Positions 1 through 4,616 of a stretch of DNA of 7,939 bases are shown here, one piece after another. A program made the translations under genes and the position numbers. Each line of letters begins with the position of its first letter. The first letter of the stretch is position 1. The notes under the pieces were generated by a model that saw only the letters and a list, made by a program, of their open reading frames with translations, made no database searches and was not told the DNA's origin. The DNA lies in the NCBI GenBank assembly GCA_903842475.1, contig CAIMMA010000036.1, positions 1-7,939 of the forward strand, written 5' to 3'. Source of the stretch: an uncultured bacterium. GTDB lineage: Bacteria; Desulfobacterota; Desulfobulbia; Desulfobulbales; Desulfobulbaceae.

Positions 1-12
1 ATTTCAATGCAA

Positions 13-453
13 TTAAGTGAGTCCATTGTTTTTAAACAGTCCATACCACTGCTGCCACCCCAGCCGACTGGAAAAGCAGAGCGACCAGCCGATGGCGCAG
101 TAGAGGGTCCCGATGTACGGTCCCGGTTGGGTGAAGCTTCGCACAGCAAATCCGGCGGACATCATCAAGACCACCAGCAGCCAGGTTTTCCATGAATACA
201 CAGCGCCTAGACAGGTGCCATCCTTAAAGATCACCAGGCGCTGGATGGAACGCCTGGCCACTTTATCGAGGATCAACCACGATTTCATCGTCCCCAGCAA
301 TCCAGCGACCAGCAGCAGCAATCGGCCCCGTCCGGGCTCAAGCCAGCCCCAGCCCCGAGCCATAAGGAGGCAACCAATAACGGTCCAGAGAAACGGTGCC
401 GCAAAAAGGTGGACGATTCTTGGCACTCCGGGCTTGCACCTCTGGTTCAACAT
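13..453 (-). CDS. Small multi-pass membrane protein of unknown function
   Basis: This is a complete 146-residue ORF that I cannot assign to a named family. Four hydrophobic stretches suggest four membrane helices, at about residues 13-32, 44-62, 88-107 and 112-128. They are separated by a short basic loop with a KVARRSIQR stretch (residues 64-72) and by an aromatic Y-S-W-K-T-W segment at 86-91 at the entry to helix 3. There is no clear signal peptide or catalytic motif. The ATG at 453 is preceded on the minus strand by GGAGAGG about 4 bases upstream, a good ribosome binding site that supports this start. The gene lies downstream of the ferredoxin on the same strand, but a terminator-like hairpin (513-540) separates them, so it probably has its own promoter. 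The opposite-strand ORF over the same bases lacks protein-like character. Presence is fairly sure; function is unknown. Confidence 0.75.
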   Translation of the reverse strand: MLNQRCKPGVPRIVHLFAAPFLWTVIGCLLMARGWGWLEPGRGRLLLLVAGLLGTMKSWLILDKVARRSIQRLVIFKDGTCLGAVYSWKTWLLVVLMMSAGFAVRSFTQPGPYIGTLYCAIGWSLCFSSRLGWQQWYGLFKNNGLT

Positions 454-461
454 AGCCTCTC

Positions 462-474
462 CGTGTCCGACACG
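462..474. repeat. Short perfect palindrome over the ribosome binding site of the membrane protein gene
   Basis: CGTGTC and GACACG arms flank a single C. The site lies 9-21 bases upstream of the ATG at 453 and abuts its GGAGAGG ribosome binding site. It could be a repressor operator or an RNA hairpin limiting translation, but a 6+6 palindrome can also arise by chance. Confidence 0.3.
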
Positions 475-512
475 CTGTACTCCAACTTTGCCCTCATCCC
501 CAGAAACAAGAT

Positions 513-540
513 AAGCCCATCCCCAAAAAGGGATGGGCTT
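513..540 (-). terminator. Rho-independent terminator after the ferredoxin gene
   Basis: A perfect 11-bp stem (AAGCCCATCCC paired with GGGATGGGCTT) closes a 6-base loop. On the minus strand the stem ends in CTT and runs into a T-rich but interrupted stretch (ATCTTGTTTC). It lies 27 bases past the ferredoxin stop, so it most likely ends that transcript. The plus side has no T run. Confidence 0.65.
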
Positions 541-567
541 ACAGACCGACCGAATGTTCAGGTACGA

Positions 568-753
568 TCAGACTTCGGTAACGGTGACAGCGCCTTCAGG
601 ACAAACTTCAACGCAGGTCTCGCAACCCAGACACTCGTCTGCATTAACCGGCTCAGCTTTGCCATCCTGCATCTCGAAAACCTGCGCAGGACAAGCATTG
701 ACACATTCTTCATCACCGGAACATTTATTCTTATCGACCACGATCTCCCACAT
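568..753 (-). CDS. Ferredoxin, probable 7Fe type ([3Fe-4S] or convertible site plus [4Fe-4S])
   Basis: This 61-residue soluble ferredoxin is a low-potential cytoplasmic electron carrier. The second motif is a full C41-x2-C44-x2-C47-x3-C51-P, which binds a [4Fe-4S] cluster. The first motif reads C11-x2-D14-x2-C17-x3-C21-P, so the usual second cysteine is an aspartate. From memory, ferredoxin III of Desulfovibrio africanus has the same size and Asp at the same position, and carries a [3Fe-4S] cluster that can take up a fourth metal. The same chemistry is inferred here; no cluster can be seen in DNA. By family analogy C11, C17 and C51 would hold cluster I, and C21, C41, C44 and C47 cluster II. 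The ATG at 753 has GGAGG 7 bases upstream. The gene appears monocistronic, with a promoter candidate at 846-874 and a terminator at 513-540. Two other ORFs over the same bases are shadows. Confidence 0.95.
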   Translation of the reverse strand: MWEIVVDKNKCSGDEECVNACPAQVFEMQDGKAEPVNADECLGCETCVEVCPEGAVTVTEV

Positions 754-845
754 GACACAACCTCCAAAGTGAAAAATTTAAGAGCAAAAAAACGATGTTA
801 TTGCAACCTCGGCTATAAGGTAAAACAACACGCAAAAGTTTTTTT

Positions 846-874
846 TCTTTAAAAGAACGACCCTCATTTGTCAA
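846..874 (-). promoter_or_regulatory. Candidate sigma70 promoter of the ferredoxin gene
   Basis: On the minus strand a perfect TTGACA (869-874) is followed after 17 bases by TAAAGA (846-851), a weak -10 box matching three of six consensus bases. Transcription would start near 839, giving a leader of about 85 bases before the ATG at 753. The perfect -35 and ideal spacing favour it; the poor -10 suggests dependence on an activator. Confidence 0.45.
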
Positions 875-884
875 GCTAAAAGAT

Positions 885-915
885 TTTCCGGGTACCCTTG
901 CAAGGTGCCGGGAAA
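885..915. repeat. Large symmetric dyad upstream of the ferredoxin promoter
   Basis: Arms 885-896 (TTTCCGGGTACC) and 904-915 (GGTGCCGGGAAA) pair at 12 positions with one mismatch and one G-T wobble around a 7-base centre. The middle (896-905) is itself the perfect palindrome CCTTGCAAGG. Its centre, near 900, is about 61 bases upstream of the predicted ferredoxin start, the classic spacing of a class I activator site. It lies between the divergent ferredoxin and 1044 genes and could serve either. It is not followed by a T run on the plus strand and only weakly on the minus strand, so a terminator role is less likely. Confidence 0.45.
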
Positions 916-1043
916 CACAAGAATACAGTGGGATCGGCTGCAACAGGCCCAAAGGCCCTCTCTTTTTGATTTGATATTACCGCAAACCAAGGTAAGAAGA
1001 GAAGTCTTACATTTCCTCCCACTCTTCAAAGAGCGCAATCGCC

Positions 1044-1388
1044 ATGGCAAAGAAACTCACAAAGACCACCGAGACCGCCACTGCCCCTGAAAAAGGGGAA
1101 CGGGCCATGATCGAAGGCATACTTGAAGGCAGCCCGGATGCGGTCGGTGTTGCGGTTATTCGGCTCGATTGCGATTGCCGGAAAATGGCCGCTGTTGATA
1201 AATCGGGCGATCCCGCCAGCAAGATCATCATGTACCGTGACCATGCCGAATCCATTTGCGACCAATGCAAGATCGACCACGGCGACTTTCTCCGGATCGT
1301 CAAGCAATTCATCAGCTGGAAAACACCGGAACCGGATGCCTATACCAAAGCAATGATTATCGCCAAAGTTCTGGGCGAAACGCAATAA
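1044..1388 (+). CDS. Small protein with CxC and CxxC pairs, possibly metal-binding
   Basis: This 114-residue protein of no family I recognise appears soluble. A Thr/Lys-rich N-terminus (residues 1-20) looks disordered. A compact domain follows, with hydrophobic strands around V34-L41, then the pair C43-x-C45, and a second pair C72-x2-C75 after H67. The C-terminal third (80-110) looks helical. Four cysteines in two pairs 26 residues apart, plus H67 and H79, would suit a zinc or iron site, but this is inferred. The ATG at 1044 has only a weak AGAG about 10 bases upstream. The in-frame ATG at 1107 (residue 22) has AGGGG about 9 bases upstream and is a real alternative that keeps all the cysteines. 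The next gene on this strand also carries many cysteines. A longer opposite-strand ORF here looks like a shadow. Confidence 0.65.
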   Translation: MAKKLTKTTETATAPEKGERAMIEGILEGSPDAVGVAVIRLDCDCRKMAAVDKSGDPASKIIMYRDHAESICDQCKIDHGDFLRIVKQFISWKTPEPDAYTKAMIIAKVLGETQ

Positions 1389-1518
1389 TTGATGCCGGGC
1401 AGATGCCGGGCGCAATGAGAAGGAATGATGCCCCTGCCTTGGATTGCCGCAGCAAAACAACCGCGAAGCACCGGCTTTTTCATCACCATGCCTGACCATG
1501 GCGTCCTGCAGGGGTGTC

Positions 1519-2208
1519 ATGCCCTTTGACCTCTGGCTCAAAGACCTGCCCGACAACACGTCTCGCCACGTCCGTATCGACCTCGACGCGCTGCATGCCC
1601 GACCTTTCTCGTTTTTAAGCAGCGACCATGTCGTCTACCAGATTGAACGGCTGAGCGACCATCTCGGCTCAAAACCGTTGCTGATTCGACAAGCTGCGAT
1701 CAGTTATTCCCTTTATATTCGACAACTTGATGCCATCCAGGAACAAGAAAAAAGCCTTCGCCGGGTCTGTGCCCTCTCCTGCCAACGCCCGCCGGTGGGG
1801 TGCTGCAACGGCGAACACCACACTATACTGTCCCTCTCCGATGTCCTGCTGGCCAGGCCGACCCAGAACAGTCTGCATCTGGCCCACGTGCTCACCGCCC
1901 TCCAAAGCCTGGAGCACACCCATGCCCTGGACCAGGGACGAGCGGTTCGCCCCGGTTACTGCAGTCACCTAACCGCCACCGGCTGCACCCTGCGCCTGTT
2001 TAAATCGCCCCGGTGCATTCACTACCTCTGCCCCCAGGTTGAGCTGGCGATGACCGCCGCACATGGCGATCACGCCGCAGCCTTTCTCGCCGCCATGCAC
2101 GACATCGGCAACTGCACCATCCACACCATGCAGGATTTTACCAGCCCCGAAGTAATCAGGACCGCGACCGTCCTTTTTGCGCAGGCAAAACCCTTGAACA
2201 GGCAATAA
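1519..2208 (+). CDS. Cysteine-cluster protein, YkgJ-like putative zinc/iron-binding domain
   Basis: This is a 229-residue, apparently cytoplasmic protein. Cysteines form an ordered pattern: C84, C88, then the adjacent pair C95-C96 in a PPVGCCNG segment, followed after about 50 residues by C148, C156 in a TGCTL segment, C166 and C171 in an RCIHYLCP segment. A CC pair followed by C, GC, then C-x4-C recalls the YkgJ family of cysteine clusters annotated as Zn- or Fe-chelating. The match is from memory of the pattern, so function is tentative. Residues 1-80 look like a separate helical region, and the C-terminus (175-215) is Ala/His-rich. I chose the ATG at 1519 because AGGGG lies 4 bases upstream. 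The open frame extends back to a TTG at 1444, and an ATG at 1498 has no ribosome binding site. It lies 130 bases after the 1044 gene, so the two may be co-transcribed. A possible terminator follows at 2267-2292. Confidence 0.7.
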   Translation: MPFDLWLKDLPDNTSRHVRIDLDALHARPFSFLSSDHVVYQIERLSDHLGSKPLLIRQAAISYSLYIRQLDAIQEQEKSLRRVCALSCQRPPVGCCNGEHHTILSLSDVLLARPTQNSLHLAHVLTALQSLEHTHALDQGRAVRPGYCSHLTATGCTLRLFKSPRCIHYLCPQVELAMTAAHGDHAAAFLAAMHDIGNCTIHTMQDFTSPEVIRTATVLFAQAKPLNRQ

Positions 2209-2266
2209 CAACCGCCGCCCCGACCTTGCCGTTGCCGACACGCTGTCCCCATGGGCAAAAACCTTT

Positions 2267-2292
2267 CAGACAACCACTCGCGTCTGTTTTTT
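2267..2292 (+). terminator. Weak intrinsic terminator candidate after the cysteine-cluster gene
   Basis: CAGAC (2267-2271) pairs with GTCTG (2282-2286) around a 10-base loop and is followed at once by six T. The T run is good but the stem is short. It sits 58 bases past the stop at 2208 and would separate this gene from the acyltransferase-fold gene. Confidence 0.4.
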
Positions 2293-2454
2293 AATGAAAT
2301 AGCTTTAGTTATTCGCTCGGGATTATGATATTGCGTCCTTGTGCCCATGCATCGCGACCCTGCTGCCTCCCAAGAGGTGGCCGTGATCAGCAAAAACCTG
2401 TGCATTGGCAAACCCTGCGTTGAGCAATCCTCTTCTTTTTCGTTGATACGGCAC

Positions 2455-3324
2455 ATGCTTCCCACCTACCCTGAAAGCACCGAAGTAACCATGGCGCTCC
2501 GCCCGCTGCTCCACCCGATGCTGCAGCAGCTGGAGCAGGGGATTTCCGAATTCACCTTTGCCAACCTCTATCTGTTTCGGCAAAGCCATCACTACACCCT
2601 TTGCCGGCTCGCCGAGGGAACCCTGACCGTCCTCGGCCGGGACAACGACGCGTCGTTCTTCATGCTGCCCCTGGGACTCCCCCCGCCGCCATTGCTGGAC
2701 CAGCTGTTCCGCGACCACGGCATGTTGAAAGCCGCCTCCGAACACCAGGCGGAGCTTTTGCAAAAGAGGGGTTATGACGTGCGGGAGGACCGGGACAATT
2801 TCGATTATCTCTATCGACGGCAGGATCTGGCCCAACTGGGCGGCAGGAACTATCACAAGAAACGCAATCTGGTCAAAGCCTTTGTCAGCTCCAACCTCTA
2901 CACGGCCCGGCCGCTGCTCGACACCCACCGTGACGACGCCCTGGCCATCCTGGAGCAGTGGCAAAGGGAAAACGGGCAAGCCGGGGACGCCGAGGCAGCT
3001 CGGGAAGCTTTGGGCAAGATGGAGGAACTGCAGCTCTGCGGTGGCATCTACCATGTGGAATCGCGGCCGGTGGCCTTTGTTTTGGGCGAGGAGTTGGCGA
3101 GGGGGGCCTGCTTTGCCATCCATTTTGAAAAGGCGGTGTCCGGTTACAAGGGGCTGTATCAATACATCAATCAATCCTTTGCCGCCATCCTGCCGGAAAG
3201 CTACGAAACCATCAACCGGGAGCAGGATATGGGGAATGCAGGCCTGCGGCATGCCAAACTCAGTTACCAGCCGACCGGATTCGTCAAGAAATTCAAGGTC
3301 TATCCAGCGACAGCAGTGCCGTAA
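2455..3324 (+). CDS. DUF2156 / phosphatidylglycerol lysyltransferase C-terminal-domain protein (GNAT fold)
   Basis: From this start the protein has 289 residues and corresponds to the LPG_synthase_C (DUF2156) family. Family-like stretches are F-T-F-A-N-L-Y-L-F-R near residue 33, DNFDYLYRRQDLAQLGG followed by R-N-Y-H-K-K-R-N at 114-138, and a C-terminal block with HFEKA, GLYQYINQ, INREQDMG, GLR and KLSYQP. In MprF the domain transfers lysine from Lys-tRNA to phosphatidylglycerol on a membrane flippase. Here there is no membrane part, so the protein is a cytosolic stand-alone domain with unknown acceptor. The start is uncertain. The frame is open from GTG 2341, GTG 2383 has AAGAGG 5 bases upstream, ATG 2455 has no clear ribosome binding site, and high third-position GC begins only near ATG 2491. 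A TATGAT at 2324-2329 could be a -10 box. The gene converges on the methyltransferase with about 50 bases between them and no terminator seen. Confidence 0.85.
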   Translation: MLPTYPESTEVTMALRPLLHPMLQQLEQGISEFTFANLYLFRQSHHYTLCRLAEGTLTVLGRDNDASFFMLPLGLPPPPLLDQLFRDHGMLKAASEHQAELLQKRGYDVREDRDNFDYLYRRQDLAQLGGRNYHKKRNLVKAFVSSNLYTARPLLDTHRDDALAILEQWQRENGQAGDAEAAREALGKMEELQLCGGIYHVESRPVAFVLGEELARGACFAIHFEKAVSGYKGLYQYINQSFAAILPESYETINREQDMGNAGLRHAKLSYQPTGFVKKFKVYPATAVP

Positions 3325-3374
3325 GGGAGGGCGTTGGGTCTGGTGCGTTCCGTGAGACGAGACGTTTAATTGAA

Positions 3375-4049
3375 TCAGGCCATCTGGCGGTCGCGACGGT
3401 AGTGGAGAATCTTGCCGTTGAATACCCGGGATTGCGCCTGCTCCTCGGTGGCCCGCACCGCGCTGGCAGCAAAGCCCAGGCCTTCCATCCGCCGGGTGAA
3501 TTGCCCCTGCTGGCGTCTGCCTGGATCAATGATGATCACCTTGACCGAGCTGCTGGCATGGGCATCGATGAACCGGGAAAGCAGCGAGGGATGATCGGGT
3601 TCGTAGAGCAGGTCGCTGCCGATGATCAAGTCGAAGACCCCCAAGGCAGGCAGGGCTTCGGCCCAGTCGCAACGCTCAAAATGCATGGGCGGCATGTCGT
3701 TTAACCGGTTATTTTCCTGGAGAAATTCTCCGGCCAGAGGATGATAGTCGCTGGCGGTGTGGCAGGCGCCCCGGGCGTTGGCGATCAAACTCGCCAGCCC
3801 CAGCCCGCAGCCCAACTCCAGGATATTGATCCCGGCGACGTCATAATTGCTCATGAGATCGGCAAGAATCAGCCCGGATGGCCAGATCGAGCCAAACAGC
3901 GACCAGGTCGCCGAAGAGATGCCCAAGGCTTCCGCCGTGCCCTCGGGATCGTGAAACTGCTGGAGATCCTGGAGCGAACGGATGGTGTAGGGACTGCCGC
4001 CGATGGTATAGGTGTTGAATTTGACGTGATACATGCGGTTTTTACTCAT
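3375..4049 (-). CDS. Class I SAM-dependent methyltransferase, METTL21/Methyltransf_16 type
   Basis: This 224-residue soluble enzyme is predicted to transfer a methyl group from S-adenosylmethionine. Motif I is ILELGCGLGLAS (residues 76-87), the SAM-binding glycine loop. A W-P-S-G segment (56-59) just before it, the acidic D101 at the end of strand 2 (S-D-Y), a C-D-W segment (127-129) and G-S-D-L-L-Y-E at 144-150 follow in order. The W-P-S-G and D-x-x-Y features are typical of the METTL21-like protein-lysine methyltransferases (Methyltransf_16), so a protein substrate is possible, but this is inferred and the substrate cannot be read. Length is normal for the family. Neither ATG 4049 nor the in-frame ATG 4034 has a convincing ribosome binding site; I keep the longer. 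It is transcribed alone, convergent with the DUF2156 gene. Confidence 0.88.
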   Translation of the reverse strand: MSKNRMYHVKFNTYTIGGSPYTIRSLQDLQQFHDPEGTAEALGISSATWSLFGSIWPSGLILADLMSNYDVAGINILELGCGLGLASLIANARGACHTASDYHPLAGEFLQENNRLNDMPPMHFERCDWAEALPALGVFDLIIGSDLLYEPDHPSLLSRFIDAHASSSVKVIIIDPGRRQQGQFTRRMEGLGFAASAVRATEEQAQSRVFNGKILHYRRDRQMA

Positions 4050-4265
4050 ACCGAGAGAGGTTCGGGAATGAATATGAGCAAATCAGGAGGCGGGGAGAGC
4101 CGCGCAAAGCGGGAGAAACTCCTGCCGAGATGGACAGATCCAGAAGAGGTTTCAGGATACCGGGTTCAGGTGCAAGAAGATACAACTATCGGCGCAACGG
4201 TTCGTATTACGCTGAGTAACTCTTTGAAATATTGTTTTCCGGGGCCGAACCCGAAAGCCCACTGT

Positions 4266-4311
4266 TAAAAACAAAAAAGCCGAAAGGGCGGTAAAAGCCT
4301 CCTTCCGACTT
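4266..4311 (-). terminator. Rho-independent terminator on the minus strand
   Basis: On the minus strand AAGTCGGAAGG (4301-4311) pairs over 11 positions, two of them G-T, with CCTTTCGGCTT (4277-4287) around a 13-base loop. It is followed directly by TTTTTGTTTTTA, a strong T run. No minus-strand gene ends nearby: the closest upstream is the ABC-F gene, whose stop is at 4617, about 306 bases away. It probably ends the ABC-F transcript, leaving a long 3' untranslated region antisense to the small membrane gene. The plus side has no T run. Confidence 0.6.
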
Positions 4312-4345
4312 GTCTTCAAAAGGATCGACCCGCGAGGCCAAACCG

Positions 4346-4585
4346 ATGAAACCGCATCGTTCCACAACACCGTTTATCGAGCATGCCACGGCCAGCATTG
4401 TCCTGGCGCTGCTGATGGGCGCAATCGGGCTGGCCTTTGCCTGCTGTTGGATCCCGGATTCACCCCAACGCTAATATTTTCCCGGTCATCAATGGGTCAT
4501 GGCCGGTCTTTGCTGGTTCATGATGCTCTTCCTGGTGACCTGCGCCTGCATCGGTTACAGGCGCGGCCGCAAACGCCACCCCTGA
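4346..4585 (+). pseudogene. Small two-helix membrane protein gene interrupted by an in-frame TAA
   Basis: One reading frame gives 42 residues from ATG 4346, a TAA at 4472-4474, then 36 more residues in the same frame to a TGA at 4583-4585. The first part has a hydrophobic helix (about residues 17-35, S-I-V-L-A-L-L-M-G-A-I-G-L-A-F-A). The second has another (M-A-G-L-C-W-F-M-M-L-F-L-V-T-C-A-C-I-G) followed by a basic tail R-R-G-R-K-R-H. Together they make a plausible helical hairpin of about 80 residues with a positively charged cytoplasmic end. ATG 4346 has GAGG 8 bases upstream. I infer a nonsense mutation (for example CAA to TAA) in a once intact gene. Alternatives are two separate small proteins, with ATG 4499 starting the second, a sequencing error, or chance. 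I recognise no family. It lies between the methyltransferase and the convergent ABC-F gene. Confidence 0.4.
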
Positions 4586-4616
4586 AACACGACGACAACC
4601 CTCTAAATGTTTTGCA

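Noticed and set aside
467..478. Twelve-base sequence CCGACACGCTGT repeated near 2235-2246.
   Set aside because: A shared 12-mer is expected about once or twice by chance in 8 kb, and the contexts are unrelated.
950..969. GGCC-CAAA-GGCC followed by CTCTCTTTTT on the plus strand, terminator-like.
   Set aside because: The stem is only four base pairs and no plus-strand gene lies upstream of it in the window.
1390..1412. Short direct repeat GATGCCGGGC / GATGCCGGGC just after the 1044 gene.
   Set aside because: Only two short copies 3 bases apart; not an array and with no associated feature.
1026..1559. Minus-strand 177-residue ORF opposite the CxC/CxxC gene.
   Set aside because: It overlaps two plus-strand genes with better protein character and ribosome binding sites, and its product is low in ordered motifs.
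2323..3252. Minus-strand 309-residue ORF opposite the DUF2156 gene.
   Set aside because: The plus strand encodes clear DUF2156 family motifs; the minus frame is an open shadow of GC-rich codons.
4068..4268. Plus-strand 66-residue ORF from ATG 4068 with AGAGG 8 bases upstream, divergent from the methyltransferase.
   Set aside because: The ribosome binding site is reasonable, but the codons lack the high third-position GC of the surrounding genes, the product has no recognisable domain, and it ends beside the minus-strand terminator. Not reported as a gene.
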